Assembly (NCBI RefSeq): GCF_004210375.1
Contig: NC_134828.1
Span: 24,358,400-24,422,399 of the forward strand
Reading direction: 5' to 3'
From: Tachypleus tridentatus
Taxonomy: Eukaryota; Arthropoda; Merostomata; Xiphosura; Limulidae
Length of the DNA: 64,000 bases
The translations under genes were made by a program, and so were the position numbers. The notes beneath the pieces were generated by a model that was given only the letters and a program-made list of their open reading frames with translations, was not told the DNA's origin and did not search any database. Shown in pieces: positions 47,258-58,044 of this stretch; position 1 is the stretch's first letter, and each line of letters opens with the position of its first letter.

Positions 47258-47775
47258 CATCGTAATCTCTTGACCGATCTGAGATCTAATTACAGTTTTA
47301 GATTTAGGAGATCAAACCTTTTCGATTGATGTATACGACCACGCCTAAGGTCTCATAGAATAATTTACTTAGGCCCGGCATGGCCAAGCGTGTTAAGGCG
47401 TGCGACTCGTAATCTGAGGGTCGCGGGTTCGCATCCCCGTCGCGCCAAACATGCTCGCCCTTTCAGCCGTGGGGGTGTTATAATGTGACGGTCAATCCCA
47501 CTATTCGTTGGTAAAAGAGTATCCCAAGAGTTGGCAGTGAATGGTGATGACTAGCTGCCTTCCCTCTACACTGCTATATTATGGACGGCTAGCGCAGATA
47601 GCCCTCGTGTAGCTTTGCGCGAAATTCAAAAACAAACACACAATGTAATTACTTCAATTCTGCCTAACATATTTCAGTTTGAAGGTAGGCTGGTAGAGAT
47701 CCTGATGAGTGTTGTTAGCATTCAAAAATGGAGCTAATATAATGGGGGAAAGGTCTCATAGATTAATTTAATCTA
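47258..47775 (+). repeat. Dispersed repeat split by a SINE
   Basis: Same repeat as 33668-33965. Its left part (47258-47371) and right part (47646-47775) are separated by a complete SINE at 47372-47643, so the repeat is older than the SINE. Near-duplicates of the target (TAATTTACTTA and TAATTACTTC) stand on either side of the SINE. Confidence 0.75.
47372..47643 (+). mobile_element. tRNA-derived SINE, main family, nested in a repeat
   Basis: Head GGCCCGGCATGGCCAAGCG, B-box-like GGTTCGCATCC, full body and tail. It is one of the least diverged copies and is inserted in the dispersed repeat 47258-47775. Confidence 0.95.
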
Positions 47776-47789
47776 ATGCTGCTTAAATA

Positions 47790-47870
47790 GGGTTTCGATA
47801 ACAGTGGTGTGCATAGCACAGACAGTCCATTGTGTAGCTTTGTGCTTAACTGCAAACAAGCAAATAAAAT
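47790..47870 (+). mobile_element. Second SINE family, 3' half
   Basis: GGGTTTCGATAACAGTGGTG, GCATAGCACAGACAGTCCAT, TGTGTAGCTTTGTGCTTAAC and a CAAA tail. Confidence 0.65.
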
Positions 47871-48685
47871 ATTAAAGAATTTCAAATGCCATGGCTATTG
47901 AGGATTCCCTCTTGTTTAATCTAAAGGTTCATATTGTTTTTGGTCAAAAGAAGTTTTTCACGTTGCGTTATGTACGTGGCTTAACAACAACAATGTTTTT
48001 CATAATTTTGAAAACAACTTGAACCCTATAGAATATGCTTTACTCAGAAACTTTAGTCAATATATTATTGACTAAATCGTGAATTTTCCATATCGAACTG
48101 ATTTTTATCATAAAGAGTTTGTTGGTCGGTTATCTTTTATTTAATTTTGTTAATATTAAGTTTTTCTTTCAATGACGTATTAAAAGTGGTTATAAAAAAT
48201 TAGTAAATAAAACCGTTGGATTAGCGTACACACTCATACCGTGATCTTAAGCCTATTAGCGCGCATTAGTTAAGCCACCTTTCAAAAGCTCTCCCAGGAG
48301 TTTTAAATTATTACAATATGAAATTCACATGCTGATTTTCTGAAGGTTGTATTCATAAGACGGCTGGTATGGGTTTTAAAGCTGTCTGATGAATACGTTT
48401 CCATTTCAAGTAGGCTTCTCGTCATCATGAATTTTCTGAAGGTTATTTTAATTCTGAAACTTGGACCGAAGTTCACTTCAGGTGTAAACAAAACCAGCGT
48501 TATAATTTATTTACCTCATACATTAACTAATACTCTGTGGGCAACTACTGCTGCCCAGACAAGCTAATTATTTAATAATCTAATTGAAAAAATATGTATA
48601 TATTAAGTGACGGGCGTTGCGGTTCGATAGTTTTGTATTCTGAAAATACGATAATTGAACGCCACCTACAGATCTGCAGTGGATA
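47871..48685. other. No recognised gene
   Basis: AT-rich, with no recognised feature on either strand. Confidence 0.35.
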
Positions 48686-48826
48686 AAATCTACAACTAAA
48701 GTACGTTGTTATATGTATTGGTTATGTCTACAACTAAAGAATGTTCTTATAATATGTTGGTTAAATCTACGTTTAAAGTATGTTGTTATAATATGTTAAT
48801 GAAATTTACAACTAAAGAATGAACAG
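48686..48826 (+). repeat. About 44-base tandem repeat, three copies
   Basis: CTACAACTAAAG and GTTCTTATAATATGTTGGTT recur with changes. Confidence 0.85.
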
Positions 48827-48894
48827 TTACAGGATTTTAAAATGCGAATATTGTTTTCGTAAATCCCAAAGTGACAAGATGTTCAATACGTTAA

Positions 48895-49800
48895 CTACAT
48901 GTCTAACTGTAACACAACACGACATGCCTATAACTTAAAATGGCAACACGAATACATCACCTAAATCATGAATTGTTAAGATCCTCAAAACAATACCTAA
49001 ATCTACACTGCCAACGTGATCGATACACTATCTAAGTATAAACTGTCAATGCTTAAATAAACTACCTAATGTCCATTCTGTTAAGACGTACAATACTACC
49101 TAAATCCTGAACTGTCAAGACGTACAATACTACCTAAATCCTGAACTGTCAAGACGTACAATACACTACCTAAATCCTGAACTGTCAAGACGTACAATAC
49201 ACTACCTAAATCCTGAACTGTCAAGACGTACAATACACTACCTAAATCCTGAACTGTCAAGACGTACAATACACTACCTAAATCCTGAACTGTCAAGACG
49301 TACAATACACTACCTAAATCCTGAACTGTCAAGACGTACAATACACTACCTAAATCCTGAACTGTCAAGACGTACAATACACTACCTAAATCCTGAGCTG
49401 TCAAGACGTACAATACACTACCTAAATCCTGAGCTGTCAAGACGTACAATACACTACCTAAATCCTGAGCTGTCAAGACGTACAATACACTACCTAAATC
49501 CTGAACTGTCAAGACGTACAATACACTACCTAAATCCTGAACTGTCAAGACGAACAATACACTACCTAAATCCCAGAATGTTAATGTGTTAAATGCGTTG
49601 TGTTGAAGCTAAAGCGTCAACACGTTCAAATACACAAACTAGGTTCCACACTGTCAATATTTTAAATACACTACCTAAGTCCTGAAATAATAGCGTGTCG
49701 GTTGCACTGTATGAATCACAAACTATCAAAAATGCTTATTTCACTGCCTAAATACCAAAGTATCAACACTTCAAATACACTACCTAAATACGTTCTAAAA
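48895..49800 (+). repeat. 36-base tandem array with decayed flanks
   Basis: The core (about 49085-49570) repeats every 36 bases (CCTAAATCCTGAACTGTCAA, GACGTACAATACACTA), about 13 copies that are almost identical. On both sides diverged copies of 35-40 bases continue from about 48895 and to about 49800. Because 36 is a multiple of three, the minus strand is open through the core (a 12-residue repeat such as TVQDLGSVLYVL), but the flanks are not open and there is no gene context. Confidence 0.93.
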
Positions 49801-50514
49801 ACAAAGAACTGGTGTTCTATTTGATATGTAGAAATTTGAAAGTCACAAACTATTCATAAGGAAAATACGTAGAGTTGGATGAAGACAAATCTACACTGAA
49901 CCAGACTTTTATCTATTTAGTAAAGATTTTATAGTGAGTTAAGATTGATTTTCAAGACGTCGCTGCTATCTGGCGAAATTCAAAAAGAACCAAGCTCTTG
50001 AGGCTTAGTGAAGTAATTATGTTTCCAGACAATCCATCAAAATACTCTGAAGTATTGAAAAGGTTTTCTGTAAATACACCACGTGATATGTGACACTTTT
50101 TCCCAGAATCTTATTTTAAAGATAAATAATAGTATATATGGGGAAAGTTAAGAAAGAACTTTACGAAATCCAAAGAAATGTCAGCGATTAAAGTGACATT
50201 ACTCATTTGTCACTTACTACGCGACTTTGTTCCTTAAACACGAACACTATATTTAGTGCTTTGAAACTGTTTTTATAGCCATCACTGAATACCTTTTTAA
50301 TATGTAAAAAAAAGAGTAAAATCTTAGAATTATTTTTCAGAAATTTCGATTATTAATAAATAAATGGCAATCGATTAGGTTTTGTGTGCAATCAAGATAT
50401 TTAGGCTTAGCAGTGACTGTACAACATCGTAAGAAACAACAAAAAAATTACCCACCGAGTGAGTAAAATTTCTTCTTTTTTTGCGGTCAGTATGGCTACC
50501 GAGAAAACAATATG
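49801..50514. other. No recognised gene
   Basis: AT-rich sequence without recognised features. Confidence 0.35.
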
Positions 50515-50640
50515 TTTGTGTGTGTTATCTTAGAGCAAAGCCACATCAGGCTATCTGCTGAGCCTACCGAGGGGAATCGAACCCCTTATTTCAGCGTTGT
50601 ATATCCGGAGACATACCGCTGTACTAGCGGTAAGTCACCT
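50515..50640 (-). mobile_element. Second SINE family copy
   Basis: As written, AGAGCAAAGCCACATCAGGC, GGGGAATCGAACCCC and TCAGCGTTGTATATCCGGAG, TACCGCTGTACTAGCGG are the reverse complement of tail, B box and head. Confidence 0.65.
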
Positions 50641-51124
50641 AGTCTTTGTTGAACTACATATAAAGAAAATGTGAAAGTTAATGTTTTCACTTCATTTAGA
50701 ACTTTCCAGATGTTGGTTTCGCATGTCATGATAAAAACAACAATTGAATTATAAAAATATTTCGTTTGTTTCTTCAGAATGGTTTCATAATATGACATGT
50801 TGTTGTTTTATATGCTTCGATAAATATCTTAAATAAAACCGTTCTTTTCTTTTCAACAGATCTTCAAGGAAATTCAATGCATATTAAACTTTTGTTGTTG
50901 TTTTAAAAGACAAACAAACAGGATTATACCATAGGAAAGTATGGTTAAGTGCAAATTCGTATTTTACAAACATAACTTGTTTTTTGTCGACACATCACAA
51001 ATCTTTGGATTTACAGTTAGGTTTACGACAACTTTGACAAATTTTTCAACATCGTAAGATGATGTAGTATATTAGTGGATAATAAGTAACATTGAAGAAG
51101 CCATGTTTGATACAATCACTGTTT

Positions 51125-51245
51125 TAAACTGATAGGCGGATCAATGGTAAGTTTACTGACTTAAAACGCTAAAAATTGTGGTTCGATTACTTACGGTAGA
51201 CAGAGGACATATAGACAAAGAAAACTTTACGTTGAACAGAACAAC
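51125..51245 (+). mobile_element. Second SINE family copy (diverged)
   Basis: GATCAATGGTAAGTTTACTG, ACTTAAAACGCTAAAA, GTGGTTCGATTACTTACGG and an AACAACAACAAG end. Confidence 0.5.
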
Positions 51246-51364
51246 AACAAGAAATTGATAAAAGACGATCCTATTTGTAAATCCTAGTAGGAAAGTGTCT
51301 TATAGTCGTAATGCAGTCAACATGTCTTTTTTGTATGCTTATACAGATTGTGATCTAAGTTACC

Positions 51365-51775
51365 TCCAGTTGGTCAAGAGCGGCCTCTCGACACGATAAT
51401 ACATTTTCAAAGCTAAAGTACTACCGCCAAATTTTCTGCCTCTCTGTAAGCCAGTGGTGAACTAAGTACCTCAAATTGACCACGAGATCATCATGATGAC
51501 ACATTTTCAAAGTTAGAGTACTACCATAAAAATATGATGCTACTGTATCCCTGTAGTGACATAAGACCCTCAAATTGACCAGAGGGTCATCACGATGATA
51601 CATTTCCAAAGCTGAAGTACCACGGCTAAATGTAATGCTTATCTACATCTCAGTACGTCAAATTACTCCCGAGATCATCTCGATAATACATTTACAAAGC
51701 TAAAGTATTATCGATATATTTGATGCCTGTCCGTATCCCAGTAGTGGCCTAAATACCTCAAAGTGACGAAAAGTG
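51365..51775 (+). repeat. About 100-base degenerate tandem repeat, four copies
   Basis: Each unit carries CCTCAAATTGACC, GAGATCATCATGATGA, ACATTTTCAAAG and TAAAGTACTACC in the same order, with much divergence and unit lengths of about 90-110 bases. Confidence 0.82.
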
Positions 51776-51937
51776 TAATTATTAATGAGGAAATTTAAAT
51801 GTTGCTTTCTTCTAGGCTGGTTCCATCTTTTCTTTTCTCACCCTATCAAATGACTAATTTTCCAATTTTCAAACCATTAAAAAACCCAGCATACTAAAGT
51901 AATAGTGGTTTAGCTTATATTTGAGTTCTATCATGGT

Positions 51938-52213
51938 TATTTGTTATTTTGTATTTCGCGCAAAGCTACTCGAGGGCTATCTGAGCTAGCCGTCCCTAAT
52001 TTAACAGTGTAAGACTAGAGGGGAGGCAGCTAGTCATCACCACCCGCCGCCAACTGTTGGGCTACTATATTACCAGCGAATAGTGGGATTGACTATCACA
52101 TTATAACGCCACCACGGCTAAAAAGGGCGAGCATGTTTGGTGCGACCGGGATTCGAACCCACGACCTTCAGATTACGAGTCGAACGCCTTAACCCACCTG
52201 ACCATGCTGGGCC
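51938..52213 (-). mobile_element. tRNA-derived SINE, main family
   Basis: Complete minus-strand copy from tail to head (ending CACCTGACCATGCTGGGCC as written). Imperfect target duplication around TCTATCATG on both sides (about 51927-51936 and 52216-52225). Confidence 0.95.
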
Positions 52214-52363
52214 TCTCTATCATGCTGGAGAAAATGTATTGCTATACCTGTTTCTTTAGAGGACGTAGAACATACAGATAAAAGTTAAAGCTTTTCTTTT
52301 GTGTTGAATAATAGCTTAAGCCTTTCTGTCTTAATTTTAATTATTATTATTAGAAAAAATTCT

Positions 52364-52364
52364 A

Positions 52365-52396
<32 letters not shown>
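52364..52396. repeat. (AT)n(GT)n microsatellite
   Basis: An AT run passes into a GT run, like 31669-31709. Confidence 0.95.
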
Positions 52397-52764
52397 TTGT
52401 AAGTTATTATATTACTGCACCTTACACAAAACTGATGTTTAATAAAGAATTATTTTAACATTTCTGCCATTTTAAAACCTCTCAAAGATTTGTATCACAA
52501 AGAACGGTTCACAACACGTCTGCTCCACAGTTTATAATGCATTCATTCAACACTGCCTAATACAATAACTGAATATTGTTTAACGCAGTTTCTGGACAAT
52601 GTATAACAGAACATACTCATAACACGATTATTAGATATCCTATACACATTTGTAGAACATTCTAAAACGTGTATATTTAAGATCCTAAAAGCATGTCTAA
52701 TGAAAATTATAAACACGTTTAATTAGCACTTCCCTTGAAGGTTACAAAGAGTTTTTTTTTTCAA

Positions 52765-53011
52765 TACCCTGTTGATTGACAAGTATTTCAGCTGCTACGG
52801 CAACTCCGAACCAAGTTCAAAATACAACTCTAATGCTTCTTCATTTTGTAACTTTTTTCATGACGCCATTTTGGATCGAAAGTGAAACAATTTGTAAGTA
52901 GGTCAAATGTATGTCTTTAAAAACACATTGAGAACGAATTATTATCTTGTCCGTGGTACTGTGTTACCGATGGTTTGGACGAGTTATCTCGTCTACGGCA
53001 ATGAACAGGAT
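52765..53011 (-). repeat. Dispersed repeat of unknown class, second copy
   Basis: Minus-strand partner of 478-689, sharing its 5' palindrome block (ACGAG-ATAA-CTCGT), the middle ACTTACAA block and the AGCAGCTGAAATACTTG...CAACAGG end. This copy is about 35 bases longer in the middle and is not joined to rRNA sequence. Confidence 0.7.
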
Positions 53012-53644
53012 ACTGTATCATATACAAATAAAGAAACGTAATACGGAGTCAAACGCAATGGTGCTACGCCTAAAAATAATTTTAATGGAGAGATCTAATT
53101 TTTTTTATTATCAACCTTAAGTACGTCCTCGTTAATGTACTAAACACGTAAAAACTTTATAGTGCTTGAAGAGTCACTCATTCTGAACGTCTAAAACAGG
53201 AAACGTCAATATTTTCAGCCTGACTAAACCTAAATTATCTACTTACCGCTGTATGAAATGCCTTGTGAAGTAATAAGATGAAATAATGGCATAAGTAAAT
53301 ACATCACTGCAATTTTTATTTTAAATTACGCAAATTAACTTTGTTCCGCTTATGTTCACATTATTAAGAAAAAAATGTTTATAGTCTGTCGATCTATCGG
53401 ATCCAGTCTCTTTTTTTGTACCACTAGTCGAGAATCACTGGTATAAATCATTCAAAAATAATGAGAGAGACCGATATTTGAATCAAATTAACCAACTGTA
53501 CCTAAGTGAAAGACTTTGATTGGTTATGCGAGAAGGTACGTTTAGATTCCATTTACGAAATAATATCTCATTGGTCGATTTTTAAAGGATTTATTAAGTT
53601 ATAGGTTGTTTGTTATCGTCCTCATTGTATCTAATTTGTGGATC

Positions 53645-53760
53645 AACAGTAGGTTTACAGAACTACAACATTAAAATCCGTGGCTCGATTTCCCAAGATG
53701 GGAAGCGCTCGGATAGAACATTGTGTAGCTTCGGGCAAACAAAAACACAACAACAATAAC
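53645..53760 (+). mobile_element. Second SINE family copy (diverged)
   Basis: CAACAGTAGGTTTACAGAAC, TACAACATTAAAATCCGTGG, CTCGATTTCCCAAGATGGG, CATTGTGTAGCTTCGGGC and a CAAA/CAACAA tail. Confidence 0.6.
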
Positions 53761-53777
53761 ACTAGGTGACACAAATT

Positions 53778-54211
53778 TTGTTCCTGGACAGTACGTGTTA
53801 TTTCTTAATTGCTTATGTTATAAAAGTACAGAAAATGGTTATTATTCCCTTCAAACTTTGCTTTTGTGACCTGGATAATGAAATTTAGACATTAACCTAT
53901 TTTCTATGTAGAAACGGGCAAATTTGCACATTTTCATTTACATAAGGTCTGAATAAAACAACATATGAATCAATATTTGCATCTATTTATACTAAAGTTA
54001 TACGAAAATGTTTAGAAGTGAGTAGTTTTTCGAGATTTGCGACTGTAATATAAATCACTCTCACGTATCAGCCACCAAATATAGTCTCTCATCGCGTTTT
54101 CGTTATAAGCTCCCAGGTCACAAAAGCAAGGTTTGAGGAGAAAAATAGGTCTTTTCCATTTACTTTAGGCATAACCAATTGGGAAATAACACTTTCTGTC
54201 CATGAACAAGA
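53778..54211. repeat. Large foldback: two ~100-base inverted arms
   Basis: Left arm 53778-53875 and right arm 54112-54211 are inverted copies. Shared blocks are TTGTTC-TGGACAG, GTGTTATTTC, AATTG-TTATG, a TTTCTCCTCAAACCTTGC-like block and GCTTTTGTGACCTGG. They are separated by about 236 bases without a recognisable gene. This fits a foldback or MITE-type element; no target duplication was found. Confidence 0.75.
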
Positions 54212-54314
54212 AACACGTAGTGTTATTCTTAGCCCTACAATCCAGATATTCAGGTTCAGTAACAACTCACAGGTTACTAAACGTTTTCACATTCATACCT
54301 ATACTCAATCTGTT

Positions 54315-54750
54315 ATGGGCCTGGCATGGCCTAGCGCGTTAAGGCGTGCGCTTCGTAATCTGAGGGTCGCAGGTTCGCGCCCGAGTCGCGCCAAAACATG
54401 CTCGCCCTCCCAGCCGTGGGGGCGTTATAATATGACGGTAAATCCCACTATTCGTTGGTAAAAGAGTAGCCCAAGAGTTGGCAGTGGGTGGTGATGACTA
54501 GCTGCCTTCCCTCTAGTATTACACTGCAAAATTAGGGACGGCTAGCCAAAACATGCTCGCCCTCCCAGCCGTGGGGGCGTTATAATATGACTGTAAATCC
54601 CACTATTCGTTGGTAATAGAGTAGCCCAAGAGTTGGCAGTGGGTGGTGATGACTAGCTGCCTTCCCTCTAGTATTACACTGCAAAATTAGGGACGGCTAG
54701 CACAGATAGCCCTCGAGTAACTTTGTGCGAAATTCCAAAAACCAAACCAA
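54315..54750 (+). mobile_element. SINE with an internal 155-base tandem duplication
   Basis: Main-family SINE whose body is present twice: 54391-54545 and 54546-54700, both 155 bases with only a few differences (for example GACGGTAA and GACTGTAA). A perfect 12-base target duplication, ACTCAATCTGTT, flanks the whole element (54303-54314 and 54751-54762). Confidence 0.95.
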
Positions 54751-54765
54751 ACTCAATCTGTTGCC

Positions 54766-54890
54766 CTCCTCATTGGCTCAGTCACAAGTCTTAAGGCTTA
54801 CAACACTAAAAACCGAGCTTTTGTAATGGGTGCATAGCGCAGCTAGCCCATTATGTAGCTCTGTGCTTGACTACAAACAAATGAACAAAC
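54766..54890 (+). mobile_element. Second SINE family copy (diverged)
   Basis: CTCATTGGCTCAGTCACAAG, GGCTTACAACACTAAAAACC, GCATAGCGCAGCTAGCCCAT, TGTGCTTGACTAC and a CAAA tail. Confidence 0.65.
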
Positions 54891-55733
54891 TGTTGTTTGT
54901 TGATTATCTGCCGTAAAAAAAAAAAAAAAACATCGAAGAACAACCTCGAAAAAGAGGAAGTTAGAAAATCAAAGACAGAGTCAAGAGAGAGACTTATGTG
55001 AATACCCGATATTCAAACCCGGACCAAAACTTAAGTGCAGTATCTCAAAATCCTTTAGATTACCTACTTCAACCACCACTTTACGTACAATTCTAACAAC
55101 CTCATATCAGTTTGTACATATTTCTTTATAATCTGTTTTAATAGAAGTATTGACATGCTAAGCTCAGAATAAACGTTGAAACATAACACATTTACTTGTG
55201 TACAAAACTTAGTACATGTTTACGACCTCGAAAGATTTGATCAGTGACACATAGAAACTGCATGAAAATATGCATCATAAACACACACATATCTACATTA
55301 AGATATATATTTTACACTAATTATAACAGGGTGAAATATGGTATTAAATCATCACTTTGTTAAAGGTTTTCACAGTGAACGTAGAATGAATTAAAAGTAG
55401 TAAATATTACCAGTAGTCAAAACCTATTAGTTTAAAACTAAAATGACCAAGTGTCAGGCTGCGGATCGAAAGATCCAATGTTCACAATTCGATGTCGTTA
55501 AACACGCCTTTCACTTATATCTGTGGGTCCATTATAGCAATAAAAGTCAATCCTATTCTTTAAAGATGAATTTTCAACAAATTTAATAATTGCCTTAGAA
55601 ACTGTACTTTGGTTAGATATAATTCCTGTGTGGTTGCCATATTTTTAAACACTTTAGTTTTTGAGTAAAAAATGAAACAAAATATGCAGGTCCTCGAACT
55701 CAAGTTCCTGTCGGTCGTTCGGCTGTTTCCGTG
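54891..55733. other. No recognised gene
   Basis: AT-rich with an A-run near 54915; nothing recognised. Confidence 0.4.
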
Positions 55734-55747
55734 ACGTTTTAGAACTA

Positions 55748-55767
55748 TGACGTAATAGTTGCCAAAC
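55748..55767 (+). promoter_or_regulatory. 20-base upstream motif (left copy)
   Basis: TGACGTAATAGTTGCCAAAC, preceded at 55734-55742 by ACGTTTTAG. The first eight bases resemble a CRE/ATF site. The same pair of motifs occurs in mirror orientation at 57038-57096. It lies about 140 bases before the THAP start codon. It could be a shared promoter element or a terminal inverted repeat. Confidence 0.55.
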
Positions 55768-55908
55768 GCCCTTCGTTGCGCGCCGACCATTTTGTTCCTT
55801 TCAGTGCTGGTGTTTTATGTAAATCTATCGGTGCTTTTTTCGGATTACATACTTTGTGAGACTATTTTTTGTCTTGATATTGCTACTTTATGTTTGTTTT
55901 ATGATAAC

Positions 55909-56289
55909 ATGATTTACTGCGTTGCTTATGGTTGTAAAAACGGTTCAGCATCGGACAAAAGCTTCTTTTCGTTTCCGTGCAAGGAGAAGGAACCGGCAAG
56001 GTGGCCACAGTGGGTGCGGATGGTCAATAGGAAAAACTGGACTCCTTCACATCATGCAAAGCTTTGCCAAGATCACTTTAAACGCTCGTGTTTTGTGTCG
56101 GATCCCACTGTTTTGGATTCCGTGGGTTTCAAGCCAGACAGGTTGAGACTGAAAAAACCATCGCCAGTAGACAGGATCGTCCCCACCATCTTTCCTCGTG
56201 TAGAGCTGAGGACTGATCTCGGCCTGCAGCGTACAGGTTCCACCCCTCTGAAGCCATCCCTTGCCATCACGAAAAAAACAACCTCAAAG
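55909..56289 (+). CDS. THAP-type zinc finger protein, first coding exon
   Basis: The ATG at 55909 starts exactly at a THAP domain. The C2CH zinc ligands are C4, C9 (CVAYGC), C53 and H56 (CQDHF). The conserved FFSFP is at 19-23, tryptophans at 35 and 44 (RKNWTP), and the closing IVPTIF box at 90-95. THAP domains are sequence-specific DNA-binding fingers shared by animal transcription factors and P-element-type transposases. About 30 further residues follow, up to a good donor (TCAAAG|GTAGGT) in phase 0, so the protein continues in an exon I could not find. The open frame extends 50 codons upstream, but without an ATG and with hydrophobic nonsense-like sequence. It may be a host gene or a transposon-derived one; the mirror exon at 56828-57007 complicates the picture. 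Confidence 0.85.
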
Positions 56290-56827
56290 GTAGGTGTGCA
56301 GTATAAAGCGATAAACAATAACTAGTATAATATAATAATTTAAAAAGTACAAGTTTTTGAAGAATGTAACTAGACATACACATTTCACATTCATGAGTGT
56401 GTTTTGCATTTGTGGCACCTGAAAGTCAGTGAAACCTTGATTTTCTAGTCTAGACAGTGGACATATCTATCCCAAATAGAGTATATTCCAAGTTTAAAAG
56501 CTGGTAGATCATTCTGTAGATGTTTTTGTATCATTTTTACATATGGAAAAGTTTGAAGAATACCATTTTTCAAATTTAACATTTCAAGATAAATTGAAAT
56601 GAGACTATGTCTTGAACATGTTGAATTAATCAAGTACATGCTATGTATTTAAAAAACAACAACATTGTAGACTTGTAAACAATCAAATATAAACTCCATA
56701 ACATATTTCCATAACTCATCATAATAAAATTAATCTTAACACAGTACACTGACATTGTCATATTAAATGTAAACCTCATAAAGCAAGTTGTTTTAATATA
56801 TAATCTTATTTCTTCAGTATCACTCAC

Positions 56828-57007
56828 AGTTCCGCTACTCTCACTCGTGGAACTGTCCTCATCACTAGAACTTGTCAGATCTGTGTCAAAAGTAAGTGTT
56901 CTAGGTTCGTTCAGAGTAGGTTCGAATTGATATGGTGCTACTCAACACTGTTCAGAACACAAAGTCAAAACAGACTCCGCCTCTGTTTCTACGTATGCAC
57001 TGGCCAT
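56828..57007 (-). pseudogene. Acidic Ser-rich exon resembling P2X7-like protein N-terminus
   Basis: On the minus strand an ATG (57007-57005) opens MASAYVETEAESVLTLCSEQ, followed after C21 by a TGA (56944-56942). The same frame then gives VAPYQFEPTLNEP and a strongly acidic, serine-rich run (SSSDEDSSTSESSG) ending at ACT|GTGAGT. The PY-x-FEP motif followed by an acidic serine stretch is what I recall from invertebrate proteins annotated as P2X7-like (P2RX7 intracellular domain). The in-frame stop makes this copy broken, or the true start lies downstream. Its intron would run towards the THAP exon, so the two units converge. Confidence 0.45.
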
Positions 57008-57037
57008 GTTTATTTACATTCAACGCACTGGCGGTTT

Positions 57038-57057
57038 GTTTGGCAACTATTATGTCA
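57038..57057 (-). promoter_or_regulatory. 20-base upstream motif (right, inverted copy)
   Basis: The complement reads TGACATAATAGTTGCCAAAC, 19 of 20 identical to 55748-55767. The companion ACGTTTTAG (complement) is at 57088-57096. It lies about 30 bases before the minus-strand ATG. Confidence 0.55.
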
Positions 57058-57096
57058 CAGTACTTTTCCTAGCGGCAAACATAAAAACTAAAACGT

Positions 57097-58044
57097 TCAA
57101 ATTGCCGCTCGGAAAGGGCTCTTTCTGCACCAAGTTCTATGTTTCATTTATTTGCATATATTTTTTATAAAAAATGTAAACCTGCAAAATTAATCAGTAT
57201 GAGTAGTTCTTTTGACTGCAAAGTTTTCTTTTTTCTGTAATATTCACCTTTAATTCAAAGCACTGGTGATGACGGATGCTGCTCAATAATATTTAATATA
57301 TTACAAAAAGAGTATAACATAGAACCAGTTATGACGAATGATAATAATAAAAAAGCTTGCAATAACCAAACCAGGCAACAATCTGATGTTGTAACAACAC
57401 CAGTACCCTGAACATTCAACTTTATTCAACAAACGTTAACAAAAAGATCAATGTCTTATTCCAAATGTTCTTTTCCTTACTATGATACAGTTTTTCTTTC
57501 ATCTCTGTTGTTAAATATATCTTTCTCTCGATCAAATACGGATAAACAGATAACCTATCTTATTGACACGAGCCGTGTGGTAGCTATCAAAGTTCAAAGG
57601 GTAGTCATACCTCAATCACGTGATTGTCACGTTGGTATACTTCGCACACAAGACGTCGTTGCTTGTAACGGTAGTCCTCGTACAACGTGTTTTAACTCGT
57701 CTCAAATCCGTACGCCGTTCGTTTATATAACATGAAATATGCATTTGCTGACTATGAAAAACAGTGAGAAAACACAAAACATGGAGGCATACAAAACTAT
57801 ACATAGTCATTAAATTTATTGTACAGCAACCCCATTCAGTCCATATCGGAGGAGTTGCTTCAACCCCATTTACTCCATATCGGAGGAGTCACTCTGAACT
57901 TTTAAAATATTCGGTTGGTTAAAAACAAACAAACGTACCACATACCATTGCTCTTATTATTTGGATTATTGGTAATTTGTTGTTTATTTTATGACGTCAA
58001 TTCCATCTATTGGGGATAAAAGCACAGACCCCGGTTCCCCCCAC
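57097..58044. other. No recognised gene
   Basis: AT-rich. An open stretch at 57451-57735 (+) has no recognisable product. A small duplication is listed separately. Confidence 0.4.
57826..57895 (+). repeat. 34-base direct duplication
   Basis: CAACCCCATTCAGTCCATAT and CGGAGGAGTTGC, followed by a near-identical second copy. Confidence 0.85.

Noticed and set aside
55759-55908. N-terminal extension of the THAP frame
   Set aside because: It has no ATG; it is hydrophobic and out of keeping with THAP proteins, which start within a few residues of the first cysteine.
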